From Paraburkholderia tropica (GTDB lineage: Bacteria; Pseudomonadota; Gammaproteobacteria; Burkholderiales; Burkholderiaceae): a stretch of 64,000 bases of DNA. Positions 16,806-25,286 of this stretch are shown here, piece after piece. Position numbers and translations under genes: made by a program. Location of the stretch: the NCBI RefSeq assembly GCF_914484835.1, contig NZ_CAJZAR010000044.1, positions 120,256 through 184,255 of the forward strand, read 5' to 3'. How positions within the stretch are numbered: position 1 is the stretch's first letter; each line of letters begins with the position of its first letter. The notes under the pieces are model-generated. The model did no database searches and was not told the DNA's origin. It saw nothing but the letters and a program-made list of their open reading frames with translations.

Positions 16806-17723
16806 TTAAAACGGCGCATCGCCTTCAATCGTCGTGCGATACAGCTTGCGGCGCAGATGATCGGGCGTGCCCGCCGCGAGATGCATGAGCGAGCGGTTGT
16901 CCCAGAACACGAGATCGTGTTCGCGCCACACATGGCGATACACATGCTCCGCACGCACGCTGTGCGCGAACAGTTCGTCGAGCAGCGCGCGGCTTTCGTC
17001 GTCGGGCAGATCGACGATACGCGTGGTGAAATGCTCGCTCACGAACAGCGCCTTGCGCCCCGTTTCCGGGTGCGTGCGCACGACCGGATGCACGACCGGT
17101 TTCACCTGCGCGATCTGTTCCGCCGAAAGATTCGGCCGCCACGGGCTGCGCGCCTGCAACTCCGCATAACGCGCGAGATAGGTATGTTCGGCGCGCAAGC
17201 CTTCGACGGCCTTGCGCAACTGCGCGGGCAAACTGTCCCACGCGAGATGCATGTTCGCGAACAGCGTGTCGCCGCCTTCGGACGGCAATTCCTGCGCGTG
17301 CAGCAGCGAGCCGAGGCTCGGCTTCTCCTTGTACGAGAGATCGGAATGCCAGAAATGGCCGGCGTCGCCGAGTCCGATCGGCTTGCCATTCTCGACGACA
17401 TTCGACACGATCAGCACATCGGGATGCCCCGGCAGCGCGAACTGATGCAGCACGTGCTGCTGCAACGGCCCGAAGCGGCGGCTGAAGTTCACATGCTGCT
17501 CGGGCGTGATGCGCTGATCGCGAAACACCAGCACATGATGATCGAGATGCGCGCGATGAATGCGCGCGAAATCGTCGTCGGCGAGCGGCGCGGCCAGATC
17601 GAGGCCGACCACTTCCGCGCCGAGCGGTGCATCGAAGGCGCGAATCTCGAAGCGTTGCGGCGCGGCGTGCGCCGTGCGCACGATGGGCGGTTGGGCGGAA
17701 AGCGAAGCGGCGGTCGTAGTCAC
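16806..17723 (-). CDS. TauD/TfdA-family Fe(II)/2-oxoglutarate dioxygenase
   Basis: A 305-residue non-haem dioxygenase. The iron triad is clear: His126 and Asp128 in HFWHSDLSY and the distal His281 in NRSLMHLA, followed by the 2-oxoglutarate-binding arginine in KLYRTT. Such enzymes hydroxylate taurine, other sulfonates, alkyl sulfates or aryloxyalkanoates, releasing sulfite or an aldehyde plus phenol. The sequence alone does not set the substrate. The neighbours (sulfate-binding protein upstream, two DszC-like flavoenzymes downstream) suggest organosulfur use. The start at 17723 is a GTG/ATG-type start immediately before TTTAASLSAQ. It is transcribed toward the AraC gene and may be co-expressed with the gene starting at 19098, 136 bases upstream. 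Confidence 0.9.
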   Translation of the reverse strand: MTTTAASLSAQPPIVRTAHAAPQRFEIRAFDAPLGAEVVGLDLAAPLADDDFARIHRAHLDHHVLVFRDQRITPEQHVNFSRRFGPLQQHVLHQFALPGHPDVLIVSNVVENGKPIGLGDAGHFWHSDLSYKEKPSLGSLLHAQELPSEGGDTLFANMHLAWDSLPAQLRKAVEGLRAEHTYLARYAELQARSPWRPNLSAEQIAQVKPVVHPVVRTHPETGRKALFVSEHFTTRIVDLPDDESRALLDELFAHSVRAEHVYRHVWREHDLVFWDNRSLMHLAAGTPDHLRRKLYRTTIEGDAPF

Positions 17724-17859
17724 GCGAAATGCCTTTCTGGAATCGAGAAGAACAATCTACGTCCGTACGCGCCGCGCGACAACCAAGCAATTTCCATACG
17801 CATATCCGTTCGAGTCATTAAGGCGTCGCTCGTGCAGATACATGAAGACGCGTGCGGAC

Positions 17860-19098
17860 TTAAAACACGCGGCCTTCGGTCAGATGCGTGGTGACGTCGT
17901 TGAGCACGTAGTCACCGACCACGCGCGCTTTGTGCAGCAGCGGATTGTGGCTGAAGATCGTGCGCAGATTGCGCCAGTGGCGGTCGAGATTATGCGCGCG
18001 CGAGGTCGCCGACGCGCCGCCCGCTTCGAACATCCGCTCGCCCGCTTCGAGCGCGAGCTTGCTCACCACGAGCTGCGTGCGCGCGGTCGCGAGCGCGCCT
18101 TCGAGCACGAGCGATTCGGCGTCGGCATCGCCACGAAGCAGCGCCTGCGACGAGCGCTCCAGCACGCGCGCGTTCTCGCGCACGAGCGCGTCGATCGCAT
18201 GACTATGCGCCGACAAGGTGCCGACGATCTGCTGAATGAACGCGTCCTCGCGCGCGCTGGGCGCGGGGCTGTGCAGCGCCGGGCGGCCATGATCGAGCAC
18301 GTAGCGGCGCGCATCGCTCACGATATTGCGCACGATGCCCGCCGCCACCGCCACCAGATGCAGCTGGCGCAGCGCGCCCGTATGACGCCCGACCAGCGTG
18401 GTGAGATCGCGCCCGGTCACTTCGTCGGCATAGACGAGCAGGTCGTCGAATACGAGGCTGCCGCTCGCGGTCATACGCTGGCCCATGCCGTCCCAGTCGT
18501 CGAGCACGCTGAAGCCCTCGCGCTTCACGGGCACGATGGCGATCACGCCGCGCCCCTCGTCGTCCTGCACGTTCAGGCGCGCGTAGTCGGCGAAGGCCGT
18601 GCCCGTCGAATAATATTTGCGGCCGTCGAGCCGGTAATGCTCGCCTTCGCGGCGCAGCGCGGTCTGGATTTCGCCGGGCCGCGACGTCGTGGCTTCTGTC
18701 GATGCGCCGCCGAAAATCGCGCCGTCGATCACGCGGCGAATCTGCACGTCGTTGAACGGCGTGCGCCGCGACAGCAGCAGCACTTCCGTCTGGTCGTAAT
18801 GCAAACGCAAAGCGTGCGCGAGATGGCTGTCCGCCGCCGCGAGCGTGGCGATCACGTCGAATTCGTCGATCAGCGTGCCGCCAAGGCCGCCCCATTCGAC
18901 GGGCAGGCGCAGCCGTCCGAGCGCCGAACGCCGGAACTGCTCGAAACCCGCGAACGGCAATTCGCGGCGCGCCTCGCGTGCGGCGGCGTCGGCGCCGATG
19001 GCGGTGGCGAGTTCAGGCAACGCGGCCAGCGCTTCATCGAGCGTGGGCGCGCCATGAGGTTCGGAAAACTCCGGCGAAAGCGATTGAAGTGCGGACAT
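17860..19098 (-). CDS. Acyl-CoA dehydrogenase-fold monooxygenase, SfnB/DszC type
   Basis: A 412-residue flavin-dependent protein of the acyl-CoA dehydrogenase superfamily. LRLPVEWGGLGG, the beta-barrel region GQRMTASGSLVFDDLLV, and the C-terminal DRHWRNLRTIFSHNPLLHKARVVGDY are typical of the DszC/SfnB group, which are FMNH2-using monooxygenases for organosulfur compounds, rather than beta-oxidation enzymes. The usual catalytic glutamate of acyl-CoA dehydrogenases is not evident. A partner flavin reductase is needed; the nearest candidate is far away at 292-927. A 13-bp inverted repeat at 19112-19124 sits just before the start. It diverges from a second enzyme of the same superfamily. Confidence 0.87.
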   Translation of the reverse strand: MSALQSLSPEFSEPHGAPTLDEALAALPELATAIGADAAAREARRELPFAGFEQFRRSALGRLRLPVEWGGLGGTLIDEFDVIATLAAADSHLAHALRLHYDQTEVLLLSRRTPFNDVQIRRVIDGAIFGGASTEATTSRPGEIQTALRREGEHYRLDGRKYYSTGTAFADYARLNVQDDEGRGVIAIVPVKREGFSVLDDWDGMGQRMTASGSLVFDDLLVYADEVTGRDLTTLVGRHTGALRQLHLVAVAAGIVRNIVSDARRYVLDHGRPALHSPAPSAREDAFIQQIVGTLSAHSHAIDALVRENARVLERSSQALLRGDADAESLVLEGALATARTQLVVSKLALEAGERMFEAGGASATSRAHNLDRHWRNLRTIFSHNPLLHKARVVGDYVLNDVTTHLTEGRVF

Positions 19099-19111
19099 CG
19101 GCCATCCTTGT

Positions 19112-19124
19112 GATACGCGGTATC
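19112..19124. promoter_or_regulatory. Inverted repeat GATAC-GCG-GTATC
   Basis: Five-base arms GATAC and GTATC flank a three-base centre, 14 bases upstream of the DszC-like start codon at 19098. Its position overlapping the likely ribosome-loading or promoter end suggests an operator. No regulator is assigned. Confidence 0.4.
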
Positions 19125-19352
19125 GGACGAATCAGTATAAGAAGCGCGGCGCGCGCGCCTAACCACGTAATTCGACTTTTGTTATGCGCATCGCTGCTTT
19201 GTGCGTCGATTTGCGTGCTGCGGCGACAGCGGCAAAAGCAGAAAAGCAAATCAGCACGCGCGCCGCACCGTTCGCACGAATCGTTCTTTGACCGTGCGCG
19301 CCGCCGCTGCCGATAATCGTTCGCCCCAGCATCATCAAGGATGGCTAAGCAT

Positions 19353-20585
19353 ATGAACGCCCCCACTCCGCCCGCCGCGCTCGATTCCACCGACGACGAC
19401 GCCAGCCGCGCCGCCCACGCCACGCTGATCGAGCGCGCGGCGCTGCTAGGCCGCGTGTTCGCCAATCTCGCCGACGACTACGACCGCAGCGGCGCGGCGC
19501 CCCTGGAGCAATTCCAGGCGCTGCGCGAAGCGGGCCTGCTGCGCGCGAACATCGCGCGCGCCGACGGCGGATACGGCGCGGGCCTCGCGGTCACGCGCGC
19601 CATCGTCGGCGAAATTGCTTACGGCGATCCTTCGGTCGCGCTGATACTCGCGATGCATTACAGCCATCACGCGATGATCGTGCACGACGCGCGCACGGCC
19701 GCACGAGGCGGCGCGCGCGACTGGCCGACCGCGCTCGCGCAGCGGCTCACGCGCGCCTCGCTCGAAGGCCGCGCGCTCATCAACGCGGCGCAGGTCGAGC
19801 CCGCGCTCGGTTCGCCCTCGCACGGCGGCCTGCCCGATACGGTCGCGCGGCGCGACGGCGCGCACTGGCGCATCACGGGCCACAAGCGCTATGTGACGGG
19901 CGCGCCGCTGCTCGGCTGGATCAGCGTGCTCGCGCGCACCGACGAGACCGAGCCGCGCCTCGGCCATTTTCTGGTGCCGCGCGACGCGCCCGGCGTGCGG
20001 ATCGACGAAAACTGGGACCCGGTCGGCATGCGCGCGACCGTGAGCCACGACGTGCTGTTCAAGGACGTGGCGATCCCGCTCGACGACGCCGTGGGCCTGA
20101 AACCCGCGAGCCTCGGCGTGCAGCGCGATCCGCATGCGACGGCGTGGTATTTCAGCCTCGTCGCCACGATTTACGACGCGGCGGCGCGCGCCGCGCGTGA
20201 CTGGCTGCTCGGCTTCATCAACACGCGCACGCCCGGCGCGCTCGGCGGCGCGCCGCTCGCGAGCCTCGCGACGGTACAGGAAAGCGTGGGCCGCATCGAA
20301 ATGCGGCTCGCCACCAGCGACTGGCTGCTGCGCTCGCACGCCGACGCCATCGACGCGGACAACGCGCCCGCCACGCTCTCGGCGCTCGTGAAGCACAACG
20401 TGGTCGACAACGCGATCGAGTCCGTGCAGACCGCGCTCGAACTCGCGGGCAATCACGGCATCACGCGGCGCAATCCGCTGGAGCGCCATCATCGCAACGT
20501 GCTGTGCGCGCGCATTCACGCGCCGTCGAACAGCCTGCTGCGCACGAATGCGGGACGCGCGGCGCTCAATGCGGCGGTGAAATAG
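19353..20585 (+). CDS. Acyl-CoA dehydrogenase-fold flavoenzyme (DszC-like relative)
   Basis: A 410-residue protein of the acyl-CoA dehydrogenase superfamily. Features are LREAGLLRANIARADGGYGAGL, the flavin-region HWRITGHKRYVTGAP, VGMRATVSHDVLFKDVAIP, and the C-terminal ALELAGNHGITRRNPLERHHRNVLCARIHAP. The C-terminal RHHRNV pattern resembles DszC/SfnB relatives. I chose the ATG at 19353 because an AAGG lies about 12 bases upstream, while the ATG at 19341 directly abuts that AAGG. It diverges from the other DszC-like gene across about 250 bases, an arrangement seen in sulfur-source catabolism regions. Whether it is a monooxygenase or a dehydrogenase is not decided by sequence. Confidence 0.87.
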   Translation: MNAPTPPAALDSTDDDASRAAHATLIERAALLGRVFANLADDYDRSGAAPLEQFQALREAGLLRANIARADGGYGAGLAVTRAIVGEIAYGDPSVALILAMHYSHHAMIVHDARTAARGGARDWPTALAQRLTRASLEGRALINAAQVEPALGSPSHGGLPDTVARRDGAHWRITGHKRYVTGAPLLGWISVLARTDETEPRLGHFLVPRDAPGVRIDENWDPVGMRATVSHDVLFKDVAIPLDDAVGLKPASLGVQRDPHATAWYFSLVATIYDAAARAARDWLLGFINTRTPGALGGAPLASLATVQESVGRIEMRLATSDWLLRSHADAIDADNAPATLSALVKHNVVDNAIESVQTALELAGNHGITRRNPLERHHRNVLCARIHAPSNSLLRTNAGRAALNAAVK

Positions 20586-20609
20586 GCGGCCCGGAAAGCG
20601 GCGCGCGGC

Positions 20610-21491
20610 TCAAGCGCCCGCGCCGTCCATCTGCGCGCAGAGAAATTCGACGACGCGCTGCGCGCGGCGCGGCAGCGGCCATTCGGCGCGATGAATCAGC
20701 CAGAGCGTATCGACCACGGCCACATCGCATTCCACGACTTCGATCGCGTCCTGCCGCGCGAACGCGCGCCGCGCATAGCGCGGCAGCACCGTGAAGCCGA
20801 AGCCGCGCGCAACCGGTTCGAGGATCAGGCCGATCTGGTTGCTGAAGCCGCGCCGCGGCAGACTTCGCGCGCCCGCATTGCCGGGAAAGCGGCGGCTCAG
20901 CAGGCGATTGGCCATCGCGAGGCCGTCGGGGTGATCGACGAAACCGATGCGCTCCAGGTCCTCCCACGTCTGAACCGTCTCTCCGGCGGGAATCACCATT
21001 TCGAGTGGTTCCTCGGCGAAGCGCGTGGCTTTCAGGCGCTCGTCGTCGGGCTTGAGCGTGAGCAGGCCCAATTCGTACTGATTGGCGAGCACGGCCGCCA
21101 GCACCTCGGAATCGGGCGCGAAACGGTGACGGATCGACAGCCCCGGATGCGCCGCCTGCAAGTCGAGCAGCAGCGGATACAGCGCCAGGCCAATGCTGCC
21201 CGGACTGATCAGTGCGATCTCGCCCGCGTCGGCGTCGGTGGCCGCGAGGCGCTCGCGCAGCTTGCGGTCGGACACTTCGAGTTCCGCGCAATAGTCGAGC
21301 AGCGCGCGCCCGGCGGGCGTGACCTCGATGCCGCGCGGACGGCGGAACACCAGCAGCCCGAGCCGGTCTTCGAGGTGCCGCAAATGCTGGCTCACGGCGG
21401 CCTGCGTGATGCCCAGCCGCTCGGCGGCGCGCGTGAAGTTGCCGACCTCGGCCAGCATCTCGAAGGTGCGCAGCCATTGCGGATTCAGCAT
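20610..21491 (-). CDS. LysR-family transcriptional regulator
   Basis: A 293-residue LTTR. The N-terminal winged helix covers about residues 1-60 (LRTFEMLAEVGNFTRAAERLGITQAAVSQHLRHLEDRLG), followed by a linker helix and a substrate-binding domain beginning GEIALISPGSIGLALYPLLLDL. It is divergent from the VOC/MDR operon with a 105-base intergenic region containing an LTTR-type box at 21501-21515, so it likely controls that operon and itself. It is convergent with the acyl-CoA dehydrogenase-like gene. Confidence 0.92.
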   Translation of the reverse strand: MLNPQWLRTFEMLAEVGNFTRAAERLGITQAAVSQHLRHLEDRLGLLVFRRPRGIEVTPAGRALLDYCAELEVSDRKLRERLAATDADAGEIALISPGSIGLALYPLLLDLQAAHPGLSIRHRFAPDSEVLAAVLANQYELGLLTLKPDDERLKATRFAEEPLEMVIPAGETVQTWEDLERIGFVDHPDGLAMANRLLSRRFPGNAGARSLPRRGFSNQIGLILEPVARGFGFTVLPRYARRAFARQDAIEVVECDVAVVDTLWLIHRAEWPLPRRAQRVVEFLCAQMDGAGA

Positions 21492-21500
21492 AAGGAAGAT

Positions 21501-21515
21501 TTATCGAAACGATAA
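21501..21515. promoter_or_regulatory. LysR-type box TTATCG-AAA-CGATAA
   Basis: A perfect inverted repeat with six-base arms and a three-base centre, containing the T-N11-A core typical of LTTR sites. It begins ten bases upstream of the divergent LysR gene and about 80 bases upstream of the VOC gene start, the standard position for autorepression and activation of the divergent operon. Confidence 0.65.
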
Positions 21516-21596
21516 GAATAGCGTCGTTGTGATTATAGCCACGCTGCCTAAGATTCGAAGGGTGCCCGCCAGCCGGGCGTTTTTCGAGGAATCAGC

Positions 21597-22133
21597 ATGA
21601 GCATCGTTTATCCGCGCAGTTTTTCCCACATCGGTCTTTCGGTGACCGATCTCGACGCCGCCGTGAAGTTCTACACCGAGGTCATGGGCTGGTATTTGAT
21701 CATGCCGCCCACCACCATCGAAGAGGATGAGAGCGCCATCGGCGTGATGTGCACGGATGTGTTCGGCGCGGGCTGGGGTTCGTTCCGCATCGCGCATCTC
21801 TCGACCGGCGACCGCATCGGCGTGGAAATCTTCGAATTCCGCAACGCGCAGAAGCCCGAGAACAATTTCGAATACTGGAAGACCGGCGTGTTCCACTTCT
21901 GCGTGCAGGACCCGGACGTGGAAGGCCTGGCCGCGAAGATCGTCGCGGCGGGCGGCAAGCAACGCATGCCGGTGCGCGAGTATTTCCCGGGCGAGAAGCC
22001 GTATCGCATGGTCTATATGGAAGACCCGTTCGGCAACATCCTCGAAATCTACAGCCATAGCTATGAGCTGACGTATTCGGCGGGCGCGTATCAAGGCAAT
22101 ACGCAAGGCAATACGCAAGGCAACAAGGCATGA
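21597..22133 (+). CDS. VOC (glyoxalase/dioxygenase) family protein
   Basis: A 178-residue two-module VOC protein. The first strand is FSHIGLSVTDLDAAVKFYTEVMGW, and the second module has VFHFCVQDPDVEGLAAKI and the closing FGNILEIYSH. Likely metal ligands are the His of SHIGL, the Glu of VEIFEF, the His of VFHFCV and the Glu of LEIYSH. Enzymes of this superfamily include lactoylglutathione lyase, extradiol dioxygenases and resistance proteins; none is certain here. The C-terminus ends in QGNT repeats encoded by a 12-bp tandem repeat. The stop overlaps the start of an MDR gene, making a two-gene operon under the divergent LysR. Confidence 0.85.
   Translation: MSIVYPRSFSHIGLSVTDLDAAVKFYTEVMGWYLIMPPTTIEEDESAIGVMCTDVFGAGWGSFRIAHLSTGDRIGVEIFEFRNAQKPENNFEYWKTGVFHFCVQDPDVEGLAAKIVAAGGKQRMPVREYFPGEKPYRMVYMEDPFGNILEIYSHSYELTYSAGAYQGNTQGNTQGNKA
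22092..22126 (+). repeat. 12-bp coding tandem repeat
   Basis: The unit CAAGGCAATACG occurs twice exactly and a third time partially at the 3' end of the VOC gene, encoding repeated QGNT. Copy number could vary by slippage without frameshift, because the unit is four codons. Confidence 0.8.
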
Positions 22134-23134
22134 GCCACGTGAAAACGTCCATGCCCGCGACCTGGCCCGCCTGGACGTGGCGCGGATCGCCGGACGCGCT
22201 CGGCCTCGCGCTGGGCAGCGTGCCGCGTGAACCGCTCGCGCCGGGCGACGTGCTCGTGCGCAATGCGGTGATCGGGCTGAATCCGGTCGACTGGAAAGTG
22301 CTCGGCGGCGATCTCGTGAACTGGCAGCGCGGCAAGGTGCCGGGCGTCGATGGCGCGGGCACGGTGGTCGCGCTCGGCGAAGGCGTCGCGCCCGAATGGC
22401 TCGGGCGTCGCGTGGCGTATCACCAGAGCCTGCATGCGCCGGGCAGCTTCGCGCACTACACGCCGCTCGCGGCGCGCGCGCTGCTGCGCGTGCCCGATGC
22501 GCTCGACTTCGCCACGGCCGCGAGCTTTCCGTGTCCGGCGCTCACCGCGTGGCTGGCGATCGAAAAGCTGCCGCTGCGCGTGGGCGCACGCGTGCTGATC
22601 GCGGGTGCGGGCGGCGCGGTCGGCCAGTATCTCGTGCAGTTGGCCGCGAAGCGCGGCTTCGAGGTGACGGCGATGTGCCATCCGCGTCACGCTGAACGAC
22701 TGGCGGGAATGGGCGCGCATGCCTGCGTGCCGGGACCGCTCGACGATTCGAGCACGTGGGCCGGTGACAACGCAGGTCGCTTCTACGCCGCGATCGACAG
22801 CATCGACGCGCCGCACGCCGCGCGCCTCTCACCCGTGCTCGAAGCGAACGGCCATCTCGTCTGCATTCAGGGGCGGCTCGACACCGCGCCGTGCCCGCCG
22901 TTCGGGCGCACGCTCTCCGTGCACGAAGTCGCGCTCGGCGCGCTGCACGTCTACGGCGACGACACCGCCTGGCAACGTCTCACGCAAGCGGGCGAGTCGA
23001 TGCTCGCGGCCATCGCGGGCGGCACGCTGCAAGCCGAAACGCAGCACATCGCGCCATTCGACGCGCTCGCGGAGCATCTCGACGCGCTGCGCCATCGCGC
23101 GTTTTCCGGCAAGGCGCTCGTTGCGGTCGAATGA
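22130..23134 (+). CDS. MDR-family NAD(P)-dependent dehydrogenase/reductase
   Basis: A 334-residue medium-chain dehydrogenase/reductase. The catalytic-domain signature GLNPVDWKVLGGDL and PGVDGAGTVVALGEG indicate the quinone oxidoreductase-like branch; the cofactor site is VLIAGAGGAVGQYLVQLAAKRG at about residues 155-176. Zinc-binding cysteines are lacking. It begins inside the stop codon of the VOC gene and should be translated from the same message. Its substrate is probably a carbonyl or enone linked to the VOC reaction, which is inference. Confidence 0.87.
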   Translation: MSHVKTSMPATWPAWTWRGSPDALGLALGSVPREPLAPGDVLVRNAVIGLNPVDWKVLGGDLVNWQRGKVPGVDGAGTVVALGEGVAPEWLGRRVAYHQSLHAPGSFAHYTPLAARALLRVPDALDFATAASFPCPALTAWLAIEKLPLRVGARVLIAGAGGAVGQYLVQLAAKRGFEVTAMCHPRHAERLAGMGAHACVPGPLDDSSTWAGDNAGRFYAAIDSIDAPHAARLSPVLEANGHLVCIQGRLDTAPCPPFGRTLSVHEVALGALHVYGDDTAWQRLTQAGESMLAAIAGGTLQAETQHIAPFDALAEHLDALRHRAFSGKALVAVE

Positions 23135-23174
23135 GTCGATCAACGCAAACGCGTGCTGATCCGCGCGACGCCGC

Positions 23175-24296
23175 TCAATCGCCGCAATCGCGCGCCTGCG
23201 GATCTGGCTGATAGCGTTCGAGCCAGTACGCGTATTGCGCGGGCAGCACCCACGAAGGCCGCTCGACCTTCAGGTGCTGCGCCGCGCGGTACGGATAGTG
23301 CGGATCGGCGAGATGCGCACGGCCGATCATCGCGAGATCCATCTGTTCCTCGGCGATCACGCGTTCCGCCACGCGCGGAATATCCACGCCCCACGACGAC
23401 GCCACCGGCACGCCCGCCTCCCTGCGCACGCGCGCGGAGATCGGCGCGAGAAACGCCGGACCCCACGGAATCTTCGCGCCCGGAATCGAAAAACCCACGC
23501 TCACGTTGAGCAGATCGAGCCCTTCGTTGCGCAGCGCGCGCGTGAGTTCGATCGATTCGGCGAGCGTTTCCTCGTCGCGTCCGTCGTATTCGATCACGCC
23601 GAAGCGCGCGGTCAGCGGCAGGTTCCCGGGCCAGACTTCGCGCACGGCCGCGAGCGTTTCGACGAGAAAGCGGCCGCGTCCTTCGAGATTGCCGCCATAC
23701 GCATCGGTGCGCGTGTTCGAGTGAATCGAAAAGAAACTCTGCGCGAGATAACCGTGCGCGAAATGCAGTTCGAGCCATTCGAAACCGGCGGCCCGCGCGC
23801 GGCGCGCAGCATCGACGAACGCCTGCTTCACGCGCGCGATATCGTCGAGCGTCATGGCGCGCGGCACGCGCGGCAGATTCGCGCCGAACGCAATCGCCGA
23901 GGGCGCGATGGGCTGCCACGCGCGCGGGTCGTCGGCGGGAATGTGATCGTCGCCTTCCCACGGACGATTCGCGCTCGCCTTGCGGCCCGCGTGCGCGATC
24001 TGGATGCCGGGCACCGCGCCCGCCGCCTTGATCGATGCGGCGATGCGCGCCATGCCTTCGGCTTGCGCGTCGTTCCACAGGCCGGTGCAGGCCGGCGTGA
24101 TGCGCCCTTCGGGCGACACCGCCGTGGCCTCGACGATCACGAGTCCCGCGCCGCCGCGCGCGAGCGCCGGATAGTGCGCCCAGTGCCAGTCGTTGGTGAC
24201 GCCGTCGACCGCGCTGTACTGGCACATCGGCGGCACCGCAATGCGGTTGCGAAGGGTCACGTCCTTCAGTTTGAACGGGCTGAACAGTGCAGACAT
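23175..24296 (-). CDS. Old yellow enzyme family NADH:flavin oxidoreductase (YqjM/XenA type)
   Basis: A 373-residue TIM-barrel ene-reductase. VPPMCQYSA contains the redox-sensing cysteine near residue 25 that is characteristic of the YqjM/XenA class. QIAHAGRKAS and ELHFAHGYLAQSFFS supply the substrate-binding histidines, and AMIGRAHLADPHYPYRAA is the FMN phosphate region. It reduces activated C=C bonds with NAD(P)H. I chose the internal ATG (SALFSPFKLKDV), the standard family start. It runs convergent to the MDR gene, with 40 bases between stops, and may be co-transcribed with the SRPBCC gene upstream on the same strand. Confidence 0.92.
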   Translation of the reverse strand: MSALFSPFKLKDVTLRNRIAVPPMCQYSAVDGVTNDWHWAHYPALARGGAGLVIVEATAVSPEGRITPACTGLWNDAQAEGMARIAASIKAAGAVPGIQIAHAGRKASANRPWEGDDHIPADDPRAWQPIAPSAIAFGANLPRVPRAMTLDDIARVKQAFVDAARRARAAGFEWLELHFAHGYLAQSFFSIHSNTRTDAYGGNLEGRGRFLVETLAAVREVWPGNLPLTARFGVIEYDGRDEETLAESIELTRALRNEGLDLLNVSVGFSIPGAKIPWGPAFLAPISARVRREAGVPVASSWGVDIPRVAERVIAEEQMDLAMIGRAHLADPHYPYRAAQHLKVERPSWVLPAQYAYWLERYQPDPQARDCGD

Positions 24297-24433
24297 ACCG
24301 CGCCTCCAGAAAGGAAAACCGCGCCGCGCCATGGGTGTGCGCGGCGCGGCATCGCGTTCAACGGGATTGCGTTCAACAGTAGGCGAAAATTTCGCGCGGC
24401 GGCGCGGACGCGTTCATGCTGCGTCGTCCAGCG

Positions 24434-24952
24434 TTATTTCGCTTTGCGCGCGGCGCTCACGAGACCGTCGAGCCATTCCTGATGACCGTTGATCATCGGA
24501 TTGGGACGCGTGTTCGCGAGTTCGGCGGCGGGCTTGCCCTTCTGCGTTTCCTGCGTGAGGATGCGCACGCGGCCGCCCGACAAATCTTCGACGAGCCACG
24601 CGTGATGCACATCGAGACGCGTATCGCCCTCGCCCGCCCAGCCGTGCCACGCGACGCGGCCTGGTTCGCCGTTCGCGGGCGGCACATATTCCGTTACCTC
24701 GCCTTCGACCGGAAAGCCAAACGTGCGGAAGAAGAAGCGCACGCCGGTTTCGAGTTGCGGACCTTTGCCGTCATAGAAACGGATATCCGACGAGTTCGCG
24801 TAATACTCGGGCCAGCGCGGCGCGATGGCGAGCAGCGGCCAGACGTCGGCTGCCGAAATGCCGGCGACGATCATTTCATTCGAGGCGAAGTTTTCCGTGG
24901 TGCCCGGCAGATAACCTTCGGGCCAGATGATGGCGTTCATACGTTCGGCCAT
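24434..24952 (-). CDS. SRPBCC (START/Bet v1-like) family protein
   Basis: A 172-residue helix-grip protein. NEMIVAGISAADVWPLLAIAPRWPEYYAN is the typical opening of the polyketide-cyclase/SRPBCC fold, and RVAWHGWAGEGDTRLDVHHAWLVED the central strands. Members bind hydrophobic ligands or catalyse cyclisation; the function here is unknown. An alternative start 12 bases inside (MNAII) is possible. It lies 137 bases before the OYE gene on the same strand. Confidence 0.78.
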   Translation of the reverse strand: MAERMNAIIWPEGYLPGTTENFASNEMIVAGISAADVWPLLAIAPRWPEYYANSSDIRFYDGKGPQLETGVRFFFRTFGFPVEGEVTEYVPPANGEPGRVAWHGWAGEGDTRLDVHHAWLVEDLSGGRVRILTQETQKGKPAAELANTRPNPMINGHQEWLDGLVSAARKAK

Positions 24953-25286
24953 GGTGTGTGCTCCATTCGATGCGGGATGAAAACGCGCGGACGTTCTTCC
25001 GTTCGCGCTGCATGGATGTCATGATCGGCGTTACGATGAAATAACTCCAATTATGAATTCGTATTTCAGTCATCAGTGAATATGATATTTAGAGCACGCT
25101 TTGCCGACGCGGCAGGCTGAGCAGAGGGAATTCATCGGATGAAACGGCGGGCGCGAAATTCAATCAGGATGTCGAAACAATTCGATCCGCCCCCACGCTT
25201 TGCGCCAAAAGCCTAAACTTGAATCATCGGGCCTAGCCCTTTCCTGCGAGCCGGCGGCGTGCGATCCGCGCCGCGCGGCCGAGCCG
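24953..25286. other. Intergenic region, AT-rich, no clear gene
   Basis: About 330 bases between the SRPBCC gene and the NfeD gene. Positions 25020-25110 are strongly AT-rich for this genome (aactccaattatgaattc, then gaatatgatatttag), consistent with divergent promoters. The region 25200-25286 is open in the NfeD frame from a TTG, so the NfeD start could be earlier than annotated. No hairpin or repeat stands out. Confidence 0.5.
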
